Origin: an uncultured Bacillota bacterium
GTDB taxonomy: Bacteria; Bacillota_I; Bacilli_A; RFN20; CAG-449
NCBI GenBank assembly: GCA_905204225.1
Contig: CAJKZK010000007.1
Span: forward strand, 1-30,694
Direction of reading: 5' to 3'
DNA: 30,694 bases
Part shown: one piece after another, positions 17,219-25,747 of the stretch
How positions within the stretch are numbered: the stretch's first letter is position 1
Layout: every line of letters starts with the position of its first letter
Position numbers and translations under genes: made by a program
Notes under the pieces: model-generated
Told to the model about the DNA's origin: nothing
The model's database searches: none
The model's input: only the letters and a program-made list of their open reading frames with translations

Positions 17219-18055
17219 ATGGATAAATTAATTAAAATAGGTGATTTTTCAAAGATGAATAGAGTGTCTATCTCTACTTTAAGATTATATGATGAATTAG
17301 GTATTTTAAAACCTATATATGTTGATAAAGATAGTAATTATCGTTATTATTCCATTAATCAAACTGCTAGATTAGATATGATTCAATATATGAAAGAATT
17401 AAATATGTCTTTAAATGAAATTAAAGATATTTTAAATAGTAATGATTTAGAATTAATTGAATCAACTTTAATTAAAAAGAAAAAACAGATTAAAGATCAA
17501 ATTAGTGAATTAAATTTATCTTTAAACGCGATTAGTAGAACTATTTCTAGTATCGAAAGATTTAGAAAATCACCTACTAAAGGAATGATTACTATTGAAT
17601 ATATTCCGCATAGAAAAATATATTCAATTAAAACTAATATAAACTTTTATGAATATGATATCAGTGTATATGAAAAAGTCTTAAATGATTTAAAAAATGA
17701 TATGATTAATAATAATTTACCACAAGTATATTATTATAATGCTGGATCTAATATAAAAAAGGATGACTTTATTGATAATAAATTTCTTTCTAATGAAGTA
17801 TTTGTTTTTGTTGATGATGATTTTCCTTCTTTAGAAAATGTTAAAAAAGTAGAAAGTGGAATGTATGCTTGTATATATTTAGATAATTTTGATGATGAAG
17901 TCGAATATGGTAAAAAATTATTGGATTTTTGTAATAAAAATAATTATAAAATATGTGGAGATTATATATGTGAAGTTATTACAGAATTCAATGTTTTTTC
18001 TAATCAAAAAAGATCAATGTATTTAAGATTACAAGTACCTTTATCATTTCGATAA
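17219..18055 (+). CDS. MerR-family regulator (BltR/BmrR-like)
   Basis: 278 residues. The N-terminal winged helix reads IGDFSKMNRVSISTLRLYDE then ILKPIYVDKDSNYRYY, the standard MerR head. A coiled coil follows at about residues 80-115 (with ISELNLSLNAISRTI), and the C-terminal ~150 residues resemble the GyrI-like effector domains of BmrR/BltR regulators, which bind small hydrophobic or cationic ligands. I start at ATG 17219, preceded by GAGGG; an upstream ATG at 17195 falls in a hairpin and lacks an RBS. It reads toward the dehydrogenase gene, whose promoter has MerR-type spacing. Confidence 0.88.
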   Translation: MDKLIKIGDFSKMNRVSISTLRLYDELGILKPIYVDKDSNYRYYSINQTARLDMIQYMKELNMSLNEIKDILNSNDLELIESTLIKKKKQIKDQISELNLSLNAISRTISSIERFRKSPTKGMITIEYIPHRKIYSIKTNINFYEYDISVYEKVLNDLKNDMINNNLPQVYYYNAGSNIKKDDFIDNKFLSNEVFVFVDDDFPSLENVKKVESGMYACIYLDNFDDEVEYGKKLLDFCNKNNYKICGDYICEVITEFNVFSNQKRSMYLRLQVPLSFR

Positions 18056-18074
18056 AAAATTATCAATTAATGTA

Positions 18075-18105
18075 TTGACTCTACTCTAACTTTAGACTTT
18101 AAAAT
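18075..18105 (+). promoter_or_regulatory. MerR-type promoter with dyad in a 19-bp spacer
   Basis: -35 TTGACT (18075-18080), -10 TAAAAT (18100-18105), spacer exactly 19 bp, with an inverted repeat TCTAA-CT-TTAGA (18085-18096) centred in it. This is the architecture on which MerR proteins act by untwisting the spacer. The MerR gene ends 20 bp upstream. Confidence 0.7.
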
Positions 18106-18134
18106 ATAGTTAGAACAAAGGAGGAAATACAAAA

Positions 18135-19160
18135 ATGAAAAAAATTAAAGTTGTTCAATATGGCTGTGGTAAAATGGCTAAATATATCTTACGTTATCTT
18201 TATGAACATGGTGCAGAAATTGTAGGAGCTATTGATGTTAATCCTAATATTGTAGGAATGGATGTTGGTGATTTTGCTTCTTTAGGTGTTAAAACAGGTG
18301 TTCTTATTTCTAATGATGCTGATGCAGTATTAGATAATTGTGATGCAGATGTCGCAATTGTTACATTATTTAGTTTAGTAAGTGATTGTTATGATCATTA
18401 TGTAAAATGTTTATCAAGAGGAATTAATGTTATTTCAACATGTGAAGAAGCTACTTATGCTTGGACTACTGATCCAGTAAGAATGAATAAATTAGATGTT
18501 CTTGCTAAAACGAATGGGTGTACATTTGTTGGATCTGGTATGGAAGATACATTCTGGGTTAATATGGTTGGTATGGTAGCAGGATCATGTAATACAATTA
18601 AGAAGATTTCAGGAGCAGTTTCATATAATGTTGAAGAATATGGCTTAGCTTTAGCTAAAGCACATGGTGTTGGTTTAAGTGCTGATGAATTTGAAAAGCA
18701 AATTGCACATCCAGAAGAAATTGAACCATCTTATGTTTGGAATTCTAATGAAGCGCTTGCTCATAAAATGGGCTGGACAATTAAATCACAAACTCAAAAA
18801 TGTGTTCCATATTTCCATGATGGAGATATTTATTCATCAACAATGGGTAGAACTTTAACTAAAGGTGAATGTATAGGTATGGCAGCAGTGGTTACAACTG
18901 AAACATTCCAAGGACCAATTATTGAAACACAATGTATTGGTAAAGTATATGGACCTGATGATGGAGATATGTGTGATTGGACCATCGAAGGTGAACCAAA
19001 TGTTGAATTCCATGTGGTAAAACCTGCTACAGTTGAACATACATGTGCAACTATTGTTAATAGAATCCCTAGTTTATTAAACGCTCCTGCTGGAGTTGTA
19101 ACTCTTGATGAATTAGATCCAATTACATATTTAACTTATCCAATGGAATATCATTTATAA
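18135..19160 (+). CDS. NAD(P)-dependent dehydrogenase, diaminopentanoate-dehydrogenase-like
   Basis: 341 residues. The N-terminal Rossmann domain (VVQYGCGKMAKYILRYLYEHG, residues 5-25) and overall order resemble the dihydrodipicolinate-reductase-like family that includes 2,4-diaminopentanoate dehydrogenase of ornithine fermentation. No other ornithine-fermentation genes are in the window, so the substrate is open: an amino-acid or amine-derived compound is likely. A strong GGAGG lies 9 bases before the ATG. The gene probably answers to the MerR regulator just upstream. Codon use is somewhat less AT-biased than its neighbours, suggesting good expression. Confidence 0.75.
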   Translation: MKKIKVVQYGCGKMAKYILRYLYEHGAEIVGAIDVNPNIVGMDVGDFASLGVKTGVLISNDADAVLDNCDADVAIVTLFSLVSDCYDHYVKCLSRGINVISTCEEATYAWTTDPVRMNKLDVLAKTNGCTFVGSGMEDTFWVNMVGMVAGSCNTIKKISGAVSYNVEEYGLALAKAHGVGLSADEFEKQIAHPEEIEPSYVWNSNEALAHKMGWTIKSQTQKCVPYFHDGDIYSSTMGRTLTKGECIGMAAVVTTETFQGPIIETQCIGKVYGPDDGDMCDWTIEGEPNVEFHVVKPATVEHTCATIVNRIPSLLNAPAGVVTLDELDPITYLTYPMEYHL

Positions 19161-19309
19161 TATTGTATTATATTATTTGATAAGTTGTTTACTAGAATAA
19201 ATTTGTTATTATAAATTTATTAATTATAAGATCGAAGATATTGTGGCTCTATAAAAATTTTTAGGGTTTTGTAGGGGCGACGCAAAATAAAATAGTGTGG
19301 CACACTTAG

Positions 19310-19338
19310 GGTCGGTGATGAAAATCATCGACCTTTTT
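19310..19338 (+). terminator. Hairpin over the transposase stop, inward-facing terminator
   Basis: GGTCGGTGAT pairs with ATCATCGACC around GAAA, and five T follow on the plus strand. It would stop outside transcription entering the IS from the left, antisense to the transposase. The same hairpin survives in the remnant near 7511-7534. Confidence 0.6.
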
Positions 19339-20575
19339 CAATGTTTTGAACAAGTATAATTCTTTTAAAAAATCTCTTAGTATTTCTATAGCCAGACATA
19401 ACAGCTTTTAGCTCTTTGACACGTTTATTAATACCTTCTATTGGACCATTTGATAATCGTCTATCTTTATATTTTATAAATGAATTAATTATATATTCTT
19501 TATAGTGATTCCAAGTTTTAGAACATTCTACAAATTCTTTAGAAGTAGAGCTTGTTAGAGAATCTATAATAAAATTGAAACAGTTACTTGCCTTATCTTG
19601 TTTAAGTTTATTTAGTTCATAGAATATATCTTGAACTTTCAAAAAAGCATATTGAAGTTCATTATCTTGTTGTACAAATTTATATACACGATCATAATAA
19701 GATATTGTCATTCCACTTTTTAGTGTCATCATTTTGTTTGGATAATTTTTTGGATTAGTAGTTAGTAATCTCCAATGAGTGTTCATCCACGATTTATCTT
19801 GAAAATATAATGATTCATCTGATAAAATTCTTCTTCTTATAGATTGAACAGCTTCAGTTAAGTATTCCATATAATGGAAAGGATCAATAGCAATTGTAGC
19901 GTTAGGTAACCATTTTTTAATTGCTGATATATAACCATCGTACATATAAGTTACCACGTATTTGACTTTTTGACGTGTTTTAAGGGGCAATTTAGAGAAG
20001 TATTCATCTAAATATGGTGTTGTTCTTGATGGAAGAATATCAATAATTTTATGTGTATAAAAATCAATAATCACACAGGCAAATTTAAATTCACTTTTTC
20101 TAATATTAGAGAACTCATCAATACAAATTGCTTCAGAAAATGGTGCTTTTAAGTTAGGGCATGTTTCATCAAAAATATTTATAACTTCAGTTAATGATAT
20201 ATTATATTCTTTAGCAATAGACTTAAAAGTACATATTGTAGCAAACTTATCTACAATCTTCTTTTTTAATACATTTGTCAAAGATTTAGAAGCAAATGTT
20301 TTAATGTTATGCGTATATGTTTTATTACAGCTTGGGCAGTAATATCTTGGTAAATCTAAAGTAATAATAGTAGAATTAACACCAGTATGTAATGATTTAA
20401 TAGTCTTTTGCTTATACTCTTTAATTTTAATATCTTTAAAATAGCAATAGATGCATTCTCTTTGAGATGGTTTAATTTTTGCAAAAATTAATACCTCCTT
20501 ATTGTTATCAATAAAATCTAATTGTGAACATTCTCGTGGCTCTATACCATGAGACAAAAGTATGTTATAATCCAT
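19325..20575 (-). CDS. ISL3-family transposase
   Basis: 416 residues. The N-terminal zinc-finger part has CIYCYF and YYCPSCNKTYTHN. A helix-turn-helix follows (SIAKEYNISLTEVINIF, about residues 118-134). The DDE-type catalytic core has ICIDEFS (first Asp), AIDPFHYMEYL (second Asp) and the final NGPIEGINKRVKELK (Glu). This length and order are standard for ISL3. The frame is intact. Its AAGGAGG is 8 bp from the ATG but is buried in a long hairpin in transcripts entering from outside. Confidence 0.94.
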   Translation of the reverse strand: MDYNILLSHGIEPRECSQLDFIDNNKEVLIFAKIKPSQRECIYCYFKDIKIKEYKQKTIKSLHTGVNSTIITLDLPRYYCPSCNKTYTHNIKTFASKSLTNVLKKKIVDKFATICTFKSIAKEYNISLTEVINIFDETCPNLKAPFSEAICIDEFSNIRKSEFKFACVIIDFYTHKIIDILPSRTTPYLDEYFSKLPLKTRQKVKYVVTYMYDGYISAIKKWLPNATIAIDPFHYMEYLTEAVQSIRRRILSDESLYFQDKSWMNTHWRLLTTNPKNYPNKMMTLKSGMTISYYDRVYKFVQQDNELQYAFLKVQDIFYELNKLKQDKASNCFNFIIDSLTSSTSKEFVECSKTWNHYKEYIINSFIKYKDRRLSNGPIEGINKRVKELKAVMSGYRNTKRFFKRIILVQNIEKGR

Positions 20576-20578
20576 ATG

Positions 20579-20628
20579 AAAAACCTCCTTATAATAGATC
20601 TGAACAACCTAATTATAAAGAGGTTTTT
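20579..20628 (-). promoter_or_regulatory. RBS-sequestering hairpin of the transposase gene
   Basis: On the mRNA strand AAAAACCTCTTTATAAT pairs with ATTATAAGGAGGTTTTT: 17 bp with a single G-U, around a 16-nt loop. The 3' arm contains the whole GGAGG ribosome-binding site. Read-through transcripts from flanking genes would fold it and not be translated, whereas a transcript starting within the loop or 3' arm would escape. Confidence 0.8.
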
Positions 20629-20731
20629 CTTTATTTAAAAATTACTGTGGCAGTGTAGGGTTTACACCCTAAAAATTTTTATAGAGCCATATAAACTTTT
20701 ACAATCTTTTTATTTTACATAAATATGTTAT

Positions 20732-20760
20732 ATACTCATGAGTATAATACTTACGAGTAT
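20732..20760. repeat. Tandem palindromes downstream of the ATPase gene
   Basis: A perfect 14-bp palindrome ATACTCATGAGTAT (20732-20745) is followed one base later by ATACTTACGAGTAT (20747-20760). Both have the form ATACT-N4-AGTAT, at a 15-bp period. They end 5 bp from the stop of the ATPase gene and recur on its other side at 22160-22188 in the same orientation. Confidence 0.85.
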
Positions 20761-20764
20761 ATAA

Positions 20765-22144
20765 TTATAATTTAAACATATCTTTTAGTGATATTAAATG
20801 TAAATTATCTTTTTTTAAATTCATTAATGATTCATCGAAACCATTTTTTGATATGATAAAATATTCAAAATGTTTTATATTAGAAAACATTTTTATTGAT
20901 GTATTTTCAATCATTTTGTTAAAATCTTCGATTGTTCTTTTTTTATTTGTATATTTACATTCTATAACTAAAAGAGAATTATTATCTTTTGCTATTCCAT
21001 CAATTTCTATTGATCTACCTAATTCAGATTTCTCAATTATTAAATTTTTAATCGGATAATAAATACCATTTAATTTGCCTTTTTTACCTAAATATTCCAT
21101 ATAAGAAATTGAAATATCTTCAAAAGAATATGAAATGAATTGATTGATGTCATTTTTTAATCTATCGTATAACATTAAACCATATCCAGCTTCTATCTTT
21201 TCAATATTTTTAAGTAAATATTTATAATAAAATCTTAATACTGGATCTAATATATAATAATATGTTTGCCTTTTAGAATTAAACATTTCATTTTTAGTAA
21301 CTATTTCTGCATCAGTTAAAGTTTTAATATATTTATTAACTTTGGTAGCATTTTCATTCATTAAATCACTAATTTCTGTTAAACCTTTTTTCTTTCCTGC
21401 TAGAGAAAGTAATATTGAATTATAAAAGCTTTGTTCTCTTGCTGAAGAAGATAAAACTAATTTAGGAACATCTAATAACACTGAATTTTCGTTAAACAAC
21501 AAATTTTTGATATTATCTTCAAAAGAAAGCTTGTTATCTATTTTTGATAAGTAATAAGGATATTCTCCAAACATGCACAAAAATTTCATTTTATCTTCAT
21601 CATTATAATTACTTAAAAATAAAGTTGCATCAGCAAATGATAATTTATTTATTTTCATTTTTAAAGTAATTCTTTTATATAATGGAGATTGTTTATCATT
21701 TAATTCGTGTTCCATAAAAGAAAGATTAGAACCAGATAAAATAAGCATTATATTACTATTTTTAATCTTGTTATCAAATATATCTTGTATTATTGAAATA
21801 ATACCATTATAGGATTTAACTAAATAAGGATATTCATCAATTACAATAACTCCTTTTTCGTTGCCAAAAAATGATATAGCAGCATCAAATGCTTTTTCCC
21901 ATGATGAATAAACATATTCATCATTTCTATTAAAACTATTCAATATTTTATAAGAGAATGATTTTAAATTGTCTTTATTGGATACTTCTTTTGCTTGAAA
22001 CATTATACTTTTTTTATTTTTAATAAATTCATTAATTAATGATGTTTTACCAATTCTTCTTGTTCCATAAATGGAGCATAATGAATTTGGTTTTAAGTAT
22101 TCTTTTTCTAATATATTTAATTCTTGTTTTCTTCCATAAAACAT
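20765..22144 (-). CDS. Archaeal-type AAA ATPase with DUF234-like nuclease-fold domain
   Basis: 459 residues. Walker A is GTRRIGKTS (27-35), Walker B VIDEYPYL (101-108), with a sensor-like LILSGSNLSFM after it. A winged-helix part (GLTEISDLMNENATKVNKYI) precedes a C-terminal domain with IEIDGIAKDNNSLLVIECKY, the D-(E)xK pattern of restriction-endonuclease-like folds as in DUF234. Such STAND-like ATPases are widespread and mobile in archaea and Bacillota, with no settled function. It is a single gene bounded on both sides by identical tandem palindromes and abutting an IS, which suggests acquisition as a unit. RBS GGAGATGAT precedes the ATG. Confidence 0.88.
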   Translation of the reverse strand: MFYGRKQELNILEKEYLKPNSLCSIYGTRRIGKTSLINEFIKNKKSIMFQAKEVSNKDNLKSFSYKILNSFNRNDEYVYSSWEKAFDAAISFFGNEKGVIVIDEYPYLVKSYNGIISIIQDIFDNKIKNSNIMLILSGSNLSFMEHELNDKQSPLYKRITLKMKINKLSFADATLFLSNYNDEDKMKFLCMFGEYPYYLSKIDNKLSFEDNIKNLLFNENSVLLDVPKLVLSSSAREQSFYNSILLSLAGKKKGLTEISDLMNENATKVNKYIKTLTDAEIVTKNEMFNSKRQTYYYILDPVLRFYYKYLLKNIEKIEAGYGLMLYDRLKNDINQFISYSFEDISISYMEYLGKKGKLNGIYYPIKNLIIEKSELGRSIEIDGIAKDNNSLLVIECKYTNKKRTIEDFNKMIENTSIKMFSNIKHFEYFIISKNGFDESLMNLKKDNLHLISLKDMFKL

Positions 22145-22159
22145 AATATCATCTCCTTT

Positions 22160-22188
22160 ATACTCATGAGTATTATACTCTAAAGTAT
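22160..22188. repeat. Tandem palindromes upstream of the ATPase gene
   Basis: ATACTCATGAGTAT (22160-22173) then ATACTCTAAAGTAT (22175-22188), the same period and orientation as 20732-20760. They sit just upstream of the RBS, so this copy is well placed as an operator over the promoter. The shared flank could equally be a direct repeat left by insertion. Confidence 0.85.
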
Positions 22189-22235
22189 ATATCGTGTAAA
22201 GAAATAATTTTTTTATAATTATTAAAAAAATATAT

Positions 22236-22271
22236 AAAAAAAGTAGATATTCAATAGAGAATACCTACTTT
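22236..22271 (-). terminator. Terminator after ppdK
   Basis: On the minus strand AAGTAGGTATTC pairs with GAATATCTACTT (one mismatch) and is followed by TTTTT, just beyond the ppdK stop. Confidence 0.85.
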
Positions 22272-22292
22272 ATATTAGTTAAATAATATTAA

Positions 22293-24932
22293 TTATTTAC
22301 CAGCTCTTTTTGCTTTAATAGCAGCTTGAGCAGCAGCTAATCTAGCAACAGGAACTCTGAATGGTGAACATGAGACATAATCTAAACCAACATTGTGGTA
22401 GAATTCGATTGATTTTGGATCTCCACCTGTTTCACCACAAACACCAACATGGAGGTGTTTATTAGTTTCACGGCCTAATTTTGTAGCCATTTTAACTAAT
22501 TGACCAACACCATCTTGATCGATTGTTTGGAATGGATCTTCTTCAAAAATCTTATTGTTGTAATATGCAGGTAAGAATTTAGATGCATCATCACGTGATA
22601 AGCCCATTGTCATTTGTGTTAAGTCGTTTGTACCAAATGAGAAGAATTCAGCTTCTTCAGCAATCTTGTCTGCTAATAATGCAGCTCTTGGAATTTCAAT
22701 CATTGTACCAACATGGTAAGTCATTTTTTGACCTGAAGCAGCAATAGCAGCATCACATGCTTCTACAATAATCTTCTTAACAAATTTTAATTCTTTAACT
22801 TCAATTACAAAAGGAATCATGATTTCTGGTTCAATTTCAATACCTAATTCTTTTTGTGCTTCGAGAGCAGCTAAGATAATAGCTCTTGCTTGCATTCTAG
22901 CAATTTCTGGATATTGAACTGCAAGACGATCACCACGGAATCCCATCATTGGGTTGAATTCATGTAATTCAGCAATTCTTGCTTTAACAGCTTCAACTGT
23001 ATGACCAGTTGCTTTTGCTAATTCTACGATTTTATCTTCTTCTTGTGGTAAGAATTCATGTAGAGGTGGGTCTAATAAACGAATATTAACATTCTTTTCT
23101 TTCATTGTAGCAAATAAGCCATAGAAGTCAGCTTTTTGGAATGGTAATAATTCTTCAAGAGCAGCTTCTCTTTCTTTTGTATTATCTGCTAAAATCATTT
23201 TTCTCATTGAGAAGATTCTATCTTCAGCAAAGAACATATGTTCTGTACGGCAAAGACCAATACCTTCTGCACCGAAATTTAATGCATTAACTGCATCACG
23301 TGGAGAATCAGCATTAGCTCTTACTCTTAATGTTCTGAATTCATCAGCCCAAGCCATTAAACGACCAAAGTTTCCACTTAATTCAGCAGGAACCATTTTA
23401 ATTGGTTCAGCATATACTGCACCTGTTGAACCATTAATTGAGAATGTATCTTCAGGACCATAAACTTTTCCATTAATTGTCATTGTTCTTGCTTCTTCAT
23501 TGATAATAGCAGCACTACAACCTGTAACACAGCATTTACCCATACCACGAGCAACAACAGCAGCATGTGAAGTCATACCACCTCTCATAGTTAAGATAGC
23601 TTCTGAAGCAACCATACCAATTAAATCTTCTGGTGAAGTTTCTTCACGAACAAGAATAACTTTTTCTCCAGCTTCTTTTCTAGCTTTAGCTTCTTCAGCT
23701 GTGAAAGCTAATTTACCTGTACCAGCTCCTGGAGATGCTGGGTTACCAGTTGCAACTGGTGTATGTGCTTTTAATTCTTTTGCATCAAATGTAGGTAATA
23801 ATAAATCATTTAATGATTTTGGTTCAACTCTTAAGACTGCTTCATCAGGAGTAATCATTCCTTCATCAACTAAATCACAAGCAATCTTTAATGCAGCTGC
23901 AGCAGTTCTCTTACCATTACGTGTTTGTAAGAAATATAATTTACCATCTTCAACAGTAAATTCCATATCTTGCATATCTTTATAATGTGCTTCGAGTTTA
24001 GCAGCAGTTTCAACGAATTGTTTATAAATTTCAGGAAGTCTATTGTGTAATTCTTGAATATCCATTGGTGTACGGATACCTGCAACAACGTCTTCACCTT
24101 GAGCGTTAACTAAATATTCAGCGAAAATTTTCTTTTCACCTGTTCCTGGATCACGTGAGAATCCAACACCAGTTCCTGATGTATCGCCTTTGTTACCAAA
24201 GACCATTGATTGAACGTTAACAGCTGTACCCCAGTTTGAAGGAATACCATTCATTCTTCTATATACAATAGCTCTTTCATTGTTCCATGATCTGAAAACT
24301 GCACCAACAGCTTCAATTAATTGGACCCATGGATCAGTTGGGAATTCTTCACCAACATTTTTTAAATACCAAGCTTTGTATTTCTTAATTAATTCTTTTA
24401 AATCTTCTGCTGGAATATCGCAATCTTGTTTGTAACCTTTAGAAACTTTTAATTCTTCTAACATTCCATCCATTTCTTTTCTTGAGAAACCTTTAGCAAT
24501 GTTAGTGAACATTAAAATAAATCTTCTATAGCTATCGTAAGCAAATCTTTCATTATTTGTTGCTTTTGCAATAACTTCAACAGTTTCATCATTTAAACCT
24601 AAGTTTAAGATTGTGTCCATCATACCTGGCATAGATACTCTAGCACCAGAACGAACTGAGACTAATAAAGGATTTTCTTTTCCTCCTAATTTTTTGCCTG
24701 TTTCTTTTTCAAGTTCAGCTAACTTTGTCTTGATTTGATCGATGATTTCATCAGAAATTTTTTCACCATCATCGTAATACTTAACACAAGCTTCAGTTGT
24801 AATTGTGAATCCTTGAGGAATTAAAATTCCAATACTTGCCATTTCAGCAAGACCAGCACCTTTTCCACCGAGGAGTTCTTTACCTAAGCCATGTGCTTCA
24901 GTAAAAAGATAAACATACTTTTTATTTGACAT
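22293..24932 (-). CDS. ppdK: Pyruvate, phosphate dikinase
   Basis: 879 residues; interconverts pyruvate, ATP and phosphate with PEP, AMP and PPi in the cytoplasm. The N-terminal nucleotide-binding domain has LLGGKGAGLAEM and SGARVSMPGMMDT. The swivelling phosphohistidine domain has His456 in GGMTSHAAVVARGMGK. The C-terminal PEP/pyruvate barrel has MIEIPRAALLAD, FSFGTNDLTQM and the catalytic-Cys block GVCGETGGDP. Length matches the clostridial enzyme (about 874). I start at MSNKKYVYLF, where GGAGG sits 8 bp upstream, not at an upstream start at 24968. Codon use is less AT-biased than neighbours, consistent with high expression, and it allows PPi-linked glycolysis. Confidence 0.97.
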   Translation of the reverse strand: MSNKKYVYLFTEAHGLGKELLGGKGAGLAEMASIGILIPQGFTITTEACVKYYDDGEKISDEIIDQIKTKLAELEKETGKKLGGKENPLLVSVRSGARVSMPGMMDTILNLGLNDETVEVIAKATNNERFAYDSYRRFILMFTNIAKGFSRKEMDGMLEELKVSKGYKQDCDIPAEDLKELIKKYKAWYLKNVGEEFPTDPWVQLIEAVGAVFRSWNNERAIVYRRMNGIPSNWGTAVNVQSMVFGNKGDTSGTGVGFSRDPGTGEKKIFAEYLVNAQGEDVVAGIRTPMDIQELHNRLPEIYKQFVETAAKLEAHYKDMQDMEFTVEDGKLYFLQTRNGKRTAAAALKIACDLVDEGMITPDEAVLRVEPKSLNDLLLPTFDAKELKAHTPVATGNPASPGAGTGKLAFTAEEAKARKEAGEKVILVREETSPEDLIGMVASEAILTMRGGMTSHAAVVARGMGKCCVTGCSAAIINEEARTMTINGKVYGPEDTFSINGSTGAVYAEPIKMVPAELSGNFGRLMAWADEFRTLRVRANADSPRDAVNALNFGAEGIGLCRTEHMFFAEDRIFSMRKMILADNTKEREAALEELLPFQKADFYGLFATMKEKNVNIRLLDPPLHEFLPQEEDKIVELAKATGHTVEAVKARIAELHEFNPMMGFRGDRLAVQYPEIARMQARAIILAALEAQKELGIEIEPEIMIPFVIEVKELKFVKKIIVEACDAAIAASGQKMTYHVGTMIEIPRAALLADKIAEEAEFFSFGTNDLTQMTMGLSRDDASKFLPAYYNNKIFEEDPFQTIDQDGVGQLVKMATKLGRETNKHLHVGVCGETGGDPKSIEFYHNVGLDYVSCSPFRVPVARLAAAQAAIKAKRAGK

Positions 24933-25030
24933 TTTTAACCTCCTATGTTTACTCATTAATTTTAGCAAATCTATTAATAAATTAATAGCAAAAAATAATT
25001 GTTTATTTTAAAAAACATAATGAAAAAGAA

Positions 25031-25060
25031 AAAAGCTTGTTATTTTTCTTCAACAAGCTT
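25031..25060 (-). terminator. Terminator ending the DUF368-PAP2-rsuA operon
   Basis: AAGCTTGTT and AACAAGCTT form a 9-bp stem, followed on the minus strand by a T-rich tract. The stop codon of the pseudouridine synthase lies in the hairpin. Confidence 0.88.
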
Positions 25061-25747
25061 CAATAATTTGTTAATTTCATCATTATTTAATAATCTATAT
25101 TCACCACTAGATAGATCCTTTACATCTAAAAAAGCAAATTTTTCTCTTTCTAATTTAATAACAGTTAATCCATAATGAAGAAACATTCTTTTTACTTGAT
25201 GATATTTTCCTTGATGAATTGTTATTCTTGCTTCATTAGATGATAATATTTCTAATTTTGCAGGTAATAATTTTTCATCATCTAAAATTACACCTTTTTC
25301 AAATGCGACAATCATTTCTTTTTGTAATGGATAATCAGTTGTAACTAAATAAGTTTTATCAACATGATATTTTGGAGAAAGTAATTTATGTGCTAATTGA
25401 CCATTATTAGATAATAATAAAACTCCAGTAGTGTCAACATCTAATCTACCGACAGGGAAAATTTTAGCAAAATTATATTCACTTACTAAATCTGTAACTG
25501 GTGGATAATTTCTTTCTACTTCTGTTGAAGAAACATAACCAATGGGTTTATTTAATAAAATATAATAAAATTGATGAAATTCTATTAATTCATTATCAAC
25601 ATAAATTTTATCATTTAATTCATCAATATTAAATTTGTCTGATTTAATAATATGATTATTAACTAAAACTCTACCATCTTTAATAATGGATTTTACTTCT
25701 TTCCTTGAGCCTAAACCGGCATTAGCTAAAAATTTATCTAGTCTCAT
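25040..25747 (-). CDS. rsuA: 16S rRNA pseudouridine synthase (RsuA family)
   Basis: 235 residues. The N-terminal S4 RNA-binding domain (MRLDKFLANAGLGSRKEVKS) is followed by the catalytic domain with GRLDVDTTGVLLLSNNG, the catalytic Asp being residue 103. The ILLNKPIGYVSS block is typical of the RsuA/RluB/E/F group. The compact length and S4 domain favour RsuA (16S U516), but RluB-type 23S specificity cannot be excluded. It overlaps the PAP2 gene by 14 bp, so it is translationally coupled as the last gene of the operon. Confidence 0.88.
   Translation of the reverse strand: MRLDKFLANAGLGSRKEVKSIIKDGRVLVNNHIIKSDKFNIDELNDKIYVDNELIEFHQFYYILLNKPIGYVSSTEVERNYPPVTDLVSEYNFAKIFPVGRLDVDTTGVLLLSNNGQLAHKLLSPKYHVDKTYLVTTDYPLQKEMIVAFEKGVILDDEKLLPAKLEILSSNEARITIHQGKYHQVKRMFLHYGLTVIKLEREKFAFLDVKDLSSGEYRLLNNDEINKLLKLVEEK

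Larger units (their letters stand above)
19245..20688 (-). mobile_element. ISL3-family insertion sequence, apparently complete
   Basis: A 1444-bp element with 22-bp terminal inverted repeats: GGCTCTATAAAAATTTTTAG and following at 19245-19266, perfectly complementary to 20667-20688. One transposase ORF fills it. No 8-bp target duplication is visible (GATATTGT outside left, ATATAAAC outside right), so the element may have rearranged after insertion. A decayed relative of its left end is at 7413-7597. Confidence 0.9.

Noticed and set aside
18855..19040. Short minus-strand ORF inside the dehydrogenase gene
   Set aside because: Shadow of the real gene on the other strand; His/Phe/Cys-rich nonsense composition.
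19237..20696. Target-site duplication of the ISL3 element
   Set aside because: The 8 bp on the left (GATATTGT) and right (ATATAAAC) do not match, so none is claimed.
20853..21059. Plus-strand ORF of 68 codons within the DUF234-like ATPase gene
   Set aside because: Antisense shadow; no RBS.
23500..23985. 161-codon plus-strand ORF and a 69-codon minus-strand ORF (23888-24097) inside ppdK
   Set aside because: Both lie wholly within the strongly supported ppdK coding frame and have no RBS or recognisable protein features.
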